5,255 nt of DNA from NCBI GenBank assembly GCA_011620045.1, contig WOZY01000144.1:1-5255 (forward strand), given 5' to 3'. Below the pieces are notes generated by a model, which made no database searches, had not been told where the DNA came from, and saw nothing but the letters and a program-made list of their open reading frames with translations. The translations under genes and the position numbers were made by a program. Position 1 is the stretch's first letter. Each line of letters starts with the position of its first letter. Source of the DNA: Mesotoga sp. GTDB taxonomy: Bacteria; Thermotogota; Thermotogae; Petrotogales; Kosmotogaceae. Below, piece after piece: positions 1 through 5,255 of the stretch.

Positions 1-354
1 CAACTCCTGGGAATGCTTACCGAAGCAATACACACTCCATTCATGTCTGATAGATATCTTGCTATTGAGAATGCGCGCTACATATTCAATAATTTACGTG
101 ATCTTGGTGATGAAATAGCATTCAAAGAAGATGGGATTATCCAGGCAAGAGCCTCCACTGTGCTAGACGAAGCTTTGGTCCTGCTTAAAGAAATCGTTTC
201 CGTAGGTCTGTTTGAAGCGCTGGAAAAAGGTACATTTGCCAATGTTAGAAGATCTCGGCATGGTGGAAAAGGATTGGACGGAGTCGTCGAAAAAGGTCCC
301 ATGTACAGAAACCCATTTATCGAGAAGATGCTTGGAGGAAGACAAAATGGATGA
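1..354 (+). CDS. kamD: Lysine 5,6-aminomutase alpha subunit, C-terminal part (5' end outside window)
   Basis: This is the last 117 residues of the large subunit of beta-lysine/D-lysine 5,6-aminomutase. That enzyme is a cytoplasmic adenosylcobalamin- and PLP-dependent radical mutase that shifts the terminal amino group from C6 to C5 during lysine fermentation. The frame is open from base 1, and the family is roughly 515 residues long, so about four fifths of the gene lies upstream. The recognisable parts are GMLTEAIHTPFMSDR (fragment residues 4-18) and the C-terminal GGKGLDGVVEKG (88-99) followed by NPFIEKMLGG, which are characteristic of KamD tails. The assignment is strengthened by kamE directly downstream, whose start overlaps this stop by 8 nt. 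Ornithine 4,5-aminomutase is less likely, because there the cobalamin domain is in the large subunit OraE, whereas here it is in a separate small protein. The ATG at 13 is internal and not a start. Confidence 0.93.
   Translation, partial: QLLGMLTEAIHTPFMSDRYLAIENARYIFNNLRDLGDEIAFKEDGIIQARASTVLDEALVLLKEIVSVGLFEALEKGTFANVRRSRHGGKGLDGVVEKGPMYRNPFIEKMLGGRQNG
334..338 (+). promoter_or_regulatory. Ribosome binding site of kamE
   Basis: GGAGG lies inside the last codons of kamD, 8 nt before the ATG at 347. It fixes the kamE start there. The longer in-frame reading that begins at 212 has no comparable site and would overlap kamD by more than 140 nt. Confidence 0.85.
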
Positions 355-1129
355 ATTCTCAGTAAATAAAGAGGAGAGAGTTTCGGAAATCGACCTGAGC
401 AGAATAACTCCATATGGGGATACAATGAACGACGGCAAAGTTCAGCTGAGTTTCACCCTTCCTGTCCCATTTGGTCCCGAAGCCGATGAGGCAGCAAAGC
501 TGCTGATGAGAAAGATGGGGTTGAAGAACCCTCAGATTGTTTTTTCAAAGGAGATGACATCTGACTTCACATTCTTCGTCGCTTATGGTGAATCCTCCTA
601 CACTTTAGACTATACATCAATCCGGGTCCCCAAGATTACTTTAGAGAAAATGTCTATGGAAGAGGTCGATAAATTCATCGAAGAGCGAATAAGGAGAAAG
701 ATAGTTGTAGTAGGAGCTAGTACCGGAACTGACGCTCACACAGTAGGTATCGACGCGATAATGAATATGAAGGGTTTTGCAGGTCATTACGGACTGGAGC
801 GATACAAGAACATTGATGCCTATAATCTCGGCAGTCAGGTTCAGAACGAGGAACTGGTGGCAAAGGCAATTGAACTTAGTGCAGACGCAATTCTAATATC
901 ACAAACTGTTACAGCAAAAAATGTTCATCTCAAGAATATGACTTCGCTGGTTGAGCTTCTTGAAGCCGAAAACCTTAGAAAGAGAATTATCCTGGTAGCC
1001 GGCGGAGCAAGAATAACTCATGAACTGGCGAAAGAATTGGGATACGATGCCGGATTCGGTCCCGGAACTTTCGCAGAAGACGTGGCTTCCTTCATAGTTC
1101 ACAGACTCGAGTCAGACTCGAGTCAATGA
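347..1129 (+). CDS. kamE: Lysine 5,6-aminomutase beta subunit (cobalamin- and PLP-binding)
   Basis: This is the small subunit of lysine 5,6-aminomutase. With KamD it converts beta-lysine to 3,5-diaminohexanoate (or D-lysine to 2,5-diaminohexanoate). The protein has 260 residues, close to the roughly 262 of the studied clostridial enzyme. An N-terminal dimerisation region (about 1-110) contains VQLSFTLPVPFGPEADEAA (32-50). It is followed by a Rossmann-like B12 domain (about 117-255). The base-off cobalamin motif D-x-H-x-x-G is D129-A-H131-T-V-G134, with H131 as the lower axial ligand. K142, in NMKGFAGHYGLERY (140-153), matches the lysine that holds PLP as an internal aldimine (Lys144 in the Clostridium enzyme; both key residues show the same offset of two). 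LVAGGARIT (216-224) completes the nucleotide-tail pocket. The start is set by GGAGG at 334-338 and the ATGGATGA overlap with kamD, suggesting translational coupling and 1:1 output. The C-terminal SDSSQ is encoded by a local duplication (see the repeat entry). All key residues are intact. Confidence 0.96.
   Translation: MDEFSVNKEERVSEIDLSRITPYGDTMNDGKVQLSFTLPVPFGPEADEAAKLLMRKMGLKNPQIVFSKEMTSDFTFFVAYGESSYTLDYTSIRVPKITLEKMSMEEVDKFIEERIRRKIVVVGASTGTDAHTVGIDAIMNMKGFAGHYGLERYKNIDAYNLGSQVQNEELVAKAIELSADAILISQTVTAKNVHLKNMTSLVELLEAENLRKRIILVAGGARITHELAKELGYDAGFGPGTFAEDVASFIVHRLESDSSQ
1103..1124 (+). repeat. Tandem 11-bp duplication of a palindrome at the kamE 3' end
   Basis: AGACTCGAGTC occurs twice head to tail (1103-1113 and 1114-1124). 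Each copy contains the perfect 10-bp palindrome GACTCGAGTC, so the pair forms one larger inverted repeat (1104-1124). As RNA it could fold into an 8-bp stem, GACTCGAG against CTCGAGTC, with a 5-nt loop. It ends two bases before the kamE stop codon. No run of T follows on either side, so it is not a standard intrinsic terminator. It could still act as a 3' stability or processing hairpin; that role is inference. Confidence 0.9.
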
Positions 1130-1141
1130 TCTGAAAACTTG

Positions 1142-1150
1142 TGATAGAAT
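1142..1150 (+). promoter_or_regulatory. Possible extended -10 promoter for the lipid kinase gene
   Basis: TGATAGAAT reads as an extended -10 (TG, one base, then TAGAAT at 1145-1150), placing a start of transcription near 1157, about 26 nt before the TTG start codon. No convincing -35 hexamer is found at the expected distance, so readthrough from kamDE is the alternative. This is the only promoter-like sequence in the 53-nt gap. Confidence 0.3.
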
Positions 1151-1174
1151 CTACCATCGAAGTATGGTGGAGGT
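1151..1174 (+). promoter_or_regulatory. Ribosome binding site of the lipid kinase gene, partly inside a small hairpin
   Basis: GGAGGT (1169-1174) lies 8 nt before the TTG at 1183. An in-frame TAA at 1174-1176 rules out any earlier start, so the TTG is the first usable codon. CTACCAT (1151-1157) can pair with ATGGTGG (1164-1170, one G-U pair) across a 6-nt loop, which would tie up the first two G of the ribosome site. A modest damping of translation is possible but inferred. Confidence 0.7.
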
Positions 1175-1182
1175 AAACGGAT

Positions 1183-2085
1183 TTGAAAACCCTAGTAGTA
1201 GTTAATCCAAATGCTAGTCATGGTAAAGCAGGTAAAGACTTTGAGAACAGTATCTCCACATTGATTCGTGAGGAAATTGGTGACTACGAACTCCACGTGA
1301 CAACGTGTCCAGGAGATGCTATGGACTATGTTTCACGCAACTCTGACTACGAAAGGATAATCAGTGTTGGAGGAGACGGAACTCTAAACGAGGTAGTGAA
1401 CGGAATGATAATCGGCAAGTCTGGAGCTTCAGTAGGAATTATCGCCATCGGTTCGGGCAATGACTTTTCAAGAGCTATTGATCTCAAACACGATTACAAG
1501 GAAATGGTCAAGATTGCTTCTGGAAAGAAAACTCGTGAAGTAGACTTGCTGAAGGTTTTCTATAAAGACTTCGGCGGCGACAAGTCCCTCAGGTATGCAG
1601 TGAATGTCATTGGAGCGGGATTCGATGCCGCAATAACGGACAGAATGAACAAATCAAGATTCAAGACAAGCGGAAAGATGGCTTATCTGCTCTCCTTCCT
1701 GATAGAGTACATTACCTCAAAAACCTATCCTTTGAGTTTCAATGTTGATGGGGAAGAAGTGTCTGGTAGTTTCTTCTTTCTGACAATGGCTAATGGAAAT
1801 TACTTTGGCGGGGGAATGAGAATAGCACCCAAAGCCCTCGTGGATGATGGATTTGTTGATGTCGTAGGAGTGTCAAAGATGTCGAAAATTCGCTTGCTTT
1901 ACCATTTTCCAAAGATCTACCGCGGGGAACATCTAGCAGTTGACACCGTTAGCTATCGGACCGCCAAGAACATCTCCGTGAGGAGCGACAGAGATGTCAT
2001 TATTCAGATGGACGGAGAAGTTGTAGGAAGTCTTCCCATCGAAGTCTCCATTTGCGATAGAGCTCTGGAAATTGCCTCAGTCTGA
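1183..2085 (+). CDS. YegS/DagK-family lipid kinase (diacylglycerol kinase-like)
   Basis: This is a soluble, membrane-associating kinase of the diacylglycerol/sphingosine kinase superfamily (DAGK catalytic domain). In bacteria such enzymes usually phosphorylate diacylglycerol to phosphatidic acid, returning it to phospholipid synthesis. The 300 residues match the usual length. VVVNPNASHGKAGK (5-18) is the N-terminal phosphate-binding strand and loop. SVGGDGTLNEVVNG (61-74) holds the GGDGT nucleotide site, and GSGNDFSRAI (90-99) corresponds to the family GTGNDFAR. NVIGAGFDA (141-149) and APKALVDDGFVDV (215-227) follow, the latter including the conserved DDG aspartates. DGE (277-279) near the C-terminus is also conserved. 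There is no signal peptide or membrane helix. The start is TTG, as explained in the ribosome site entry. It lies 53 nt after kamE but shares no obvious pathway with it. Its 3' end overlaps the convergent LiaF-like gene by 9 bp. The substrate cannot be told from sequence alone; undecaprenol, other lipid alcohols or glycerolipids are alternatives. Confidence 0.9.
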   Translation: MKTLVVVNPNASHGKAGKDFENSISTLIREEIGDYELHVTTCPGDAMDYVSRNSDYERIISVGGDGTLNEVVNGMIIGKSGASVGIIAIGSGNDFSRAIDLKHDYKEMVKIASGKKTREVDLLKVFYKDFGGDKSLRYAVNVIGAGFDAAITDRMNKSRFKTSGKMAYLLSFLIEYITSKTYPLSFNVDGEEVSGSFFFLTMANGNYFGGGMRIAPKALVDDGFVDVVGVSKMSKIRLLYHFPKIYRGEHLAVDTVSYRTAKNISVRSDRDVIIQMDGEVVGSLPIEVSICDRALEIASV

Positions 2086-2946
2086 AACCTTCAGGTTCAT
2101 GATTGCGCTGTCAAATGAAAGGTAAGAGCTGAAATCAAAGGATTTACCCTCAAATACATACTCCCCATCGCCAGTGTATGGCAGATCGGTCTTGACACTC
2201 TTGATCGCGGCGTTTACTCTTAGAATCGACCTGATATTATCCGGAATAAAAACCACAGAGTTGATAATCGCCGCATTGACTTTTATGTCTGCGGATCCAA
2301 CTTCGGACATATTAAGTTCTGCCTTGATAATGGCTCCATTCAGCTTCAGTTCATCAACTTTCAGTTCTCCAAGATCGAACCTACTGTTCATAACTGCGCT
2401 GTCAAACTTAAGGACATAGTTATAATTGGGGTTCAACTTCATCACAATAGTACTTGTTCCTAACCAAGAAATATTCGAATCTGGCCTTATCACAAACTTT
2501 TGAGATAGCTGAGTATTATCCTCTTCGATCCTGAGATTCGAACCACGCACAGTGTAATCGATGACGGCAGCCTTTGAAGATGCCTCTTCTTCTAAGGGCT
2601 CTATGGTGATATTTGCCATCGCAAGGTTCAACTGAATCTCAATACTCCTGGAAGATTCCAAAGCTTCGAGAGTTACAGTGTCTTTCACCGCTCTCTCGCC
2701 AGACAAAAACGGAGACGGCCAGAAGAAAGTGAAAAGCACAAAGACTGCGATCAGCAAGGCATTCAAATATCTGATCCATCTCAGTCCCTTTATACTTGAG
2801 AGAATACTCAATCCAACAAACACAAGAATGATTGGCCAGTAATTCACAAGGTTGATAAAAGCGTTTAAGAGTGTATCACCGGTGAATATACCGAAAATCA
2901 GCAAGACCCCAACTAATACAAAGATCAGTCCCATCGCAATTTTCAT
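2077..2946 (-). CDS. LiaF-like membrane protein with beta-solenoid (toastrack) domain
   Basis: The 289-residue protein has three predicted membrane helices at about 3-21, 33-50 and 60-77 (the last ends FTFFWP), resembling the LiaI/LiaF-type transmembrane region. The rest (about 90-289) is a hydrophilic, beta-rich domain like the C-terminal part of LiaF and DUF4097-type toastrack proteins. In that domain a short motif (hydrophobic, N or D, small residue, A, hydrophobic) recurs: FDSAV (181-185), LNGAI (202-206), VNAAI (223-227), VNAAI (244-248) and FDSAI (278-282), with a weaker copy at 106-110. In Firmicutes, LiaF restrains a cell-envelope stress response; that role here is inference. ATG at 2946 is chosen because AGGAGA lies 7 nt upstream, whereas the in-frame ATG at 2982 lies within the upstream gene and lacks such a site. 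It begins 4 nt after the pspC-like stop, so the two are an operon. No adjacent LiaS/LiaR pair is visible. Confidence 0.8.
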   Translation of the reverse strand: MKIAMGLIFVLVGVLLIFGIFTGDTLLNAFINLVNYWPIILVFVGLSILSSIKGLRWIRYLNALLIAVFVLFTFFWPSPFLSGERAVKDTVTLEALESSRSIEIQLNLAMANITIEPLEEEASSKAAVIDYTVRGSNLRIEEDNTQLSQKFVIRPDSNISWLGTSTIVMKLNPNYNYVLKFDSAVMNSRFDLGELKVDELKLNGAIIKAELNMSEVGSADIKVNAAIINSVVFIPDNIRSILRVNAAIKSVKTDLPYTGDGEYVFEGKSFDFSSYLSFDSAIMNLKVSD

Positions 2947-2950
2947 AGAA

Positions 2951-3394
2951 TTATCTCCTGCTGATGGATTTGTAAATGACAAAACCTCCGCCTGCGATCA
3001 AAACCACTCCAATTACTGACTTCCAGAAAACACCACTGAAAATGTTCCACGGGGTGAAGGATCCCAATAGAAGAGCTATTCCGAAGACTATGAGAATTCC
3101 TGCAATTATCAATTTACTCTTGTCATCGGATATCTCTCTTTTCTCCCCTTCTTCTATCGGCTTCCCTTCCTCATCCATTATTACAACATTGTTTTCACTG
3201 TTTATCGGTGCTCTGGGTACAATAAACATGCCGATAATGTATATTATTAGGCCAGCTCCGCCTGCGAAAACAAGTGCCACGAATACTAATCTTATAATCA
3301 CCGGATCGATTCCGAGATACTCTGCTATTCCTGCAGCCAGACCGTCTATCACTTTGTCCTTTCTGGACTTGTAAAGCCTCTTTTCTAAGCTCAC
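2951..3394 (-). CDS. PspC-domain membrane protein with extra C-terminal helices
   Basis: Residues about 4-60 of this 147-residue protein form a typical PspC domain: KRLYKSRKDKVIDGLAAGIA (5-24), then EYLGIDPVIIRLVF (25-38) and a membrane helix through GGAGLIIYIIGMFIVP (45-60). A charged linker rich in E, D and K (about 62-94) is followed by two further membrane helices (about 95-112 and 123-141) and a basic tail, KSISRR. In enterobacteria PspC senses membrane damage and controls PspA. In many other phyla PspC domains occur with LiaI/LiaF-like proteins, as here, where the next gene is LiaF-like. No PspA is in the window. The start is GTG at 3394, preceded by TAGGAGG at 3402-3408. The overlapping ATG in another frame meets a stop at once, and the ATG at 3451 lies in the promoter -10. 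A role in envelope stress sensing is inferred. Confidence 0.87.
   Translation of the reverse strand: MSLEKRLYKSRKDKVIDGLAAGIAEYLGIDPVIIRLVFVALVFAGGAGLIIYIIGMFIVPRAPINSENNVVIMDEEGKPIEEGEKREISDDKSKLIIAGILIVFGIALLLGSFTPWNIFSGVFWKSVIGVVLIAGGGFVIYKSISRR
2954..2959 (-). promoter_or_regulatory. Ribosome binding site of the LiaF-like gene
   Basis: AGGAGA on the minus strand lies in the final codons of the upstream pspC-like gene, 7 nt before the ATG at 2946. It decides the start codon and implies coupled translation of the pair. Confidence 0.8.
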
Positions 3395-3401
3395 ATAACC
3401 A

Positions 3402-3408
3402 CCTCCTA
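3402..3408 (-). promoter_or_regulatory. Ribosome binding site of the pspC-like gene
   Basis: TAGGAGG on the minus strand ends 7 nt before the GTG at 3394. This near-perfect Shine-Dalgarno site justifies the GTG start over the longer in-frame reading. Confidence 0.85.
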
Positions 3409-3449
3409 CGATGACTTCTGTGCAATATAATACTACAAAAACCTCATAC

Positions 3450-3479
3450 ATTATAATACGATCTGATCAATTTCCTCAA
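3450..3479 (-). promoter_or_regulatory. Sigma-70-type promoter of the pspC-liaF-like operon
   Basis: On the minus strand TTGAGG (3474-3479) and a consensus TATAAT (3450-3455) are separated by 18 bp. Transcription would start near 3443, giving a leader of about 50 nt before the GTG at 3394. No operator-like dyad is clear around it. Confidence 0.6.
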
Positions 3480-3596
3480 ACTAAGCCAAATGTGATTTCT
3501 AACAGTCCCCGACAGGAAATGAATGAAGGCCTTTCTCAGAGAGAAAAAGACATATAAATGTTGTGAAAGTGTAGACAGTGATTAGTTGATTGTTAA

Positions 3597-3626
3597 TTGA
3601 CTTTGCTCTTTCCTTTGTGCTATCAT
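3597..3626 (+). promoter_or_regulatory. Promoter of the transposase gene, leaderless arrangement
   Basis: TTGACT (3597-3602) and TATCAT (3621-3626) are 18 bp apart, and TGC at 3618-3620 makes the -10 an extended one. The usual start point, about 7 nt after the -10, falls on or next to the A of the ATG at 3633. There is no Shine-Dalgarno sequence between promoter and ATG; the stretch 3608-3616 is pyrimidine-rich. Confidence 0.6.
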
Positions 3627-3632
3627 TCTGTT

Positions 3633-5255
3633 ATGAATAACAAACGTAAAGGTCTTTATTTAGCCAAGATTGGGAGTAAATACAAGGACAGAGAATACTT
3701 CACTTATCTTCTCAGAAGAAGTTATCGCGAAGACGGTAAGGTGAAACAGCAAACCATTGCCAATCTTACTGAATTGCCAGAAGTTACTAGAGAATTAGTC
3801 AAAGAGAGTCTCCGGGGAAGAGTCTTTCTTCCTTCCGAGGAGGCTATAGAGATTACTCGTTCCAGGGCACATGGTAATGTTGCGGTGATAAGGAAGGTAA
3901 TGGAGGATCTAGGTATTTCCAAATTGCTTTCTTCTCGAAGGAGTAGAGAAAGCGATCTAGTAGAGGCTATGATAGCCGCAAGGATAATAAACCCTCAGAC
4001 TAAGCTTTCCACAATACGCTGGTGGGACAACACCACTATTCCAGAAGAGTTCTCTGTGGAAGATGCAGATGAAGATGAGTTATATGTTGCTCTGGACTGG
4101 TTGCTCCAAAGGCAAGAGATGATAGAAAGGAAACTTGCGCAGAGACATTTAAGCGAAGGTGGTCTTGTCCTTTACGATGTCTCTTCGAGTTACTATGAAG
4201 GAAGTCATTGTGAGCTTGCGAGTTATGGTTATAACAGAGACAGGAAGAAGGGTAAGAAACAGGTAGTCTATGGGCTCATGACTGATTCTAAGGGTATACC
4301 TGTATCCATAAAGGTATATCCGGGATGCACGAGTGATACCAAAACGATAGGGGAACAGGTAGACAAGGTGAAGGAAGAGTTCAAAGTAGAAAGGTTCGTC
4401 GTGGTCGGAGATAGAGGGATGTTAACGCAGGGACAGATAGACAGATTGAAGGCTCTCGGTGGAGTTGACTGGATTAGTGCCTTTAGAGGGCCTACGATTA
4501 AGAGTCTCTACGAGAATGGGGACTTACAGCTGAGTTTATTTGACGAGAGAGACCTTCTTGAGATAGACTCACCCGATTATCCTGGGGAGAGGTTAATAGT
4601 CTGCAGGAATCCCCTTCTTGCAGAAGAGAGAAGGAGAACGAGAGAAGACTTACTCAGTGCGAGTGAAGAAAAGTTGAACAAACTCATGAGGAGGGTCGCT
4701 TCAGGAAGGTTGAGAGAGGCGGGGAAGATAGGGCAGGCACTGGGAAGGATAGAGAACAGGTACAAGATGGCCAAGCATTTCATCTTCACGATAGAGGATG
4801 GGAAGTTCGATTACAGGAGAAATGAAGAGAGTATAGCCAATGAAGCTTCCCTTGACGGATTCTATATAATCCGAACCAGTGTAGAGAAAGAGAAGTTGAC
4901 TGCAGAAGAAGTGGTGTACAGTTACAAGAGTCTATCCAGAGTTGAGAGGGCATTCAGGACTCTAAAGGAAGTGGATCTGAAGATACGACCTATACACCAC
5001 TGGCTTGAAAAAAGAGTAAGGGCTCACATATTTCTCTGCATGCTCGCTTATTATGTTGAATGGCATTTGAGGGAGTCATGGAAGAGCATGATCTTCACTG
5101 ACGAATATGCCGATAGAGAACATGTACTACAGGCTACTAGATCCGAAAGCGCACTTGAGAAAACTAGAAAGAAGAAGCTGAGTGACGGGACACCCGTACA
5201 CAGCTTTCAGACTCTTCTATCTGAAATGAGTACGATTGTCTGTAACGATGCCAGG
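3633..5255 (+). CDS. IS1634-family DDE transposase (3' end outside window)
   Basis: This is a cut-and-paste transposase of the IS1634 group, in the broader IS4-like DDE superfamily. The frame is open for 541 codons to the window edge with no frameshift. The family is usually about 500-600 residues, so only a short tail is missing. The N-terminus (LYLAKIGSKYKDREYFTYLL, 9-28, then KVKQQTIANLTELPE) is the typical start of these proteins. The catalytic residues are D182 in LVLYDVSSSYYEG, D260 in VVGDRGM and E438 in SRVERAFRTLK. The family motif YGYNRDRKKGKKQVVYGL spans 198-215. A long insertion between D260 and E438 is the expected beta-strand domain. The IS4-type Y-R-E-K signature appears as Y431, E438 and K445 with L434 in the R position, followed by IRPIHHWLEKRVRAHIF (451-467). 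ATG at 3633 is the best start although no ribosome site precedes it; in-frame TTG codons at 3597, 3603 and 3615 also lack one. The copy looks intact as far as it can be read. Confidence 0.93.
   Translation, partial: MNNKRKGLYLAKIGSKYKDREYFTYLLRRSYREDGKVKQQTIANLTELPEVTRELVKESLRGRVFLPSEEAIEITRSRAHGNVAVIRKVMEDLGISKLLSSRRSRESDLVEAMIAARIINPQTKLSTIRWWDNTTIPEEFSVEDADEDELYVALDWLLQRQEMIERKLAQRHLSEGGLVLYDVSSSYYEGSHCELASYGYNRDRKKGKKQVVYGLMTDSKGIPVSIKVYPGCTSDTKTIGEQVDKVKEEFKVERFVVVGDRGMLTQGQIDRLKALGGVDWISAFRGPTIKSLYENGDLQLSLFDERDLLEIDSPDYPGERLIVCRNPLLAEERRRTREDLLSASEEKLNKLMRRVASGRLREAGKIGQALGRIENRYKMAKHFIFTIEDGKFDYRRNEESIANEASLDGFYIIRTSVEKEKLTAEEVVYSYKSLSRVERAFRTLKEVDLKIRPIHHWLEKRVRAHIFLCMLAYYVEWHLRESWKSMIFTDEYADREHVLQATRSESALEKTRKKKLSDGTPVHSFQTLLSEMSTIVCNDAR

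Larger units (their letters stand above)
3501..5255 (+). mobile_element. IS1634-family insertion sequence, left part (right end outside window; left edge approximate)
   Basis: The element is recognised by its transposase (3633 onward). The left boundary must lie between the pspC-like promoter (upstream limit 3479) and the transposase promoter (about 3597). The start given here is a guess at ACAGTCCCCGACAGG (3502-3516), a GC-rich block in an otherwise AT-rich gap and a plausible terminal repeat. The matching right inverted repeat and any target duplication are beyond the window, so the edge cannot be proved. The gap also holds a small hairpin, TTTCTC/GAGAAA (3532-3546), with no T-tract after it. 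Confidence 0.6.

Noticed and set aside
212..346. Longer N-terminal reading of kamE beginning at 212
   Set aside because: It lies inside kamD in another frame, lacks a ribosome site and would add 45 residues unlike the family. The GGAGG-led ATG at 347 gives the correct family length.
78..438. Two overlapping minus-strand open frames opposite kamD/kamE
   Set aside because: They are antisense to well-recognised coding sequence, have no ribosome sites and show no domain-like sequence.
2083..2099. Imperfect hairpin at the lipid kinase stop codon (TGA-A-ACC, loop TTCA, GGT-TCA) as a terminator
   Set aside because: The stem is short with a bulged A, and no T-run follows on either strand.
2947..2982. 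12-residue N-terminal extension of the LiaF-like protein
   Set aside because: It would overlap the pspC-like gene and has no ribosome site, whereas ATG at 2946 has AGGAGA at the right distance.
2976..3374. Plus-strand open frame opposite the pspC-like gene
   Set aside because: It is the antisense shadow of a clear PspC-domain gene and has the proline/serine/isoleucine-rich composition typical of such shadows.
3532..3546. TTTCTC/GAGAAA hairpin as an intrinsic terminator
   Set aside because: It is an AT-rich 6-bp stem, no T-run follows in the plus direction, and no gene on either strand ends nearby.
4577..4789. Minus-strand open frame within the transposase, and a similar one at 3722-3922
   Set aside because: Both are antisense to the intact transposase reading frame and have no supporting start signals.

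Overview
The window looks like a bacterial chromosome segment, most likely from a Thermotogota of the Mesotoga/Kosmotoga type. I infer this from gene content (adenosylcobalamin-dependent lysine aminomutase, PspC/LiaF-like envelope genes, an IS1634-type insertion sequence), from heavy AGA/AGG arginine codon use, and from strong GGAGG ribosome sites before TTG and GTG starts. GC content looks moderate by eye. A clostridial host remains possible; no rRNA or other phylogenetic marker is present.

Left block (1-1129, + strand): the 3' end of kamD and the complete kamE. These encode the two subunits of lysine 5,6-aminomutase, which moves the terminal amino group of beta-lysine or D-lysine during lysine fermentation. 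The genes overlap by 8 nt and should be translationally coupled. The 3' end of kamE carries a tandem 11-bp duplication whose units are palindromic. It appears to have rewritten the last residues of the protein.

Middle block (1183-3394): a + strand YegS/DagK-type lipid kinase gene with a TTG start meets a - strand two-gene operon tail to tail, and the two stop regions overlap by 9 bp. The operon runs from a promoter near 3450-3479 through a PspC-domain membrane protein (GTG start) and then, 4 nt later, a LiaF-like protein. The LiaF-like protein has three N-terminal membrane helices and a C-terminal beta-solenoid ('toastrack') with a striking 21-residue period. The likely theme is envelope lipid homeostasis and membrane-stress sensing, but no two-component partners are visible here.

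Right block (about 3500-5255, + strand): the left part of an IS1634-family insertion sequence. Its transposase is open from 3633 to the window edge, with all three catalytic acidic residues present. Its promoter lies so close to the ATG, with no ribosome site between, that the mRNA is probably leaderless or nearly so. The element sits just upstream of the pspC promoter and points away from it. The right end of the element is outside the window.

There is no gene-free stretch longer than 300 bases. The largest gap (3395-3632) holds the two divergent promoters and the presumed left end of the insertion sequence. I found no RNA genes and no CRISPR array. No wholly new system is evident; the most unusual points are the palindromic duplication in kamE, the regular solenoid repeat and the apparently leaderless transposase.
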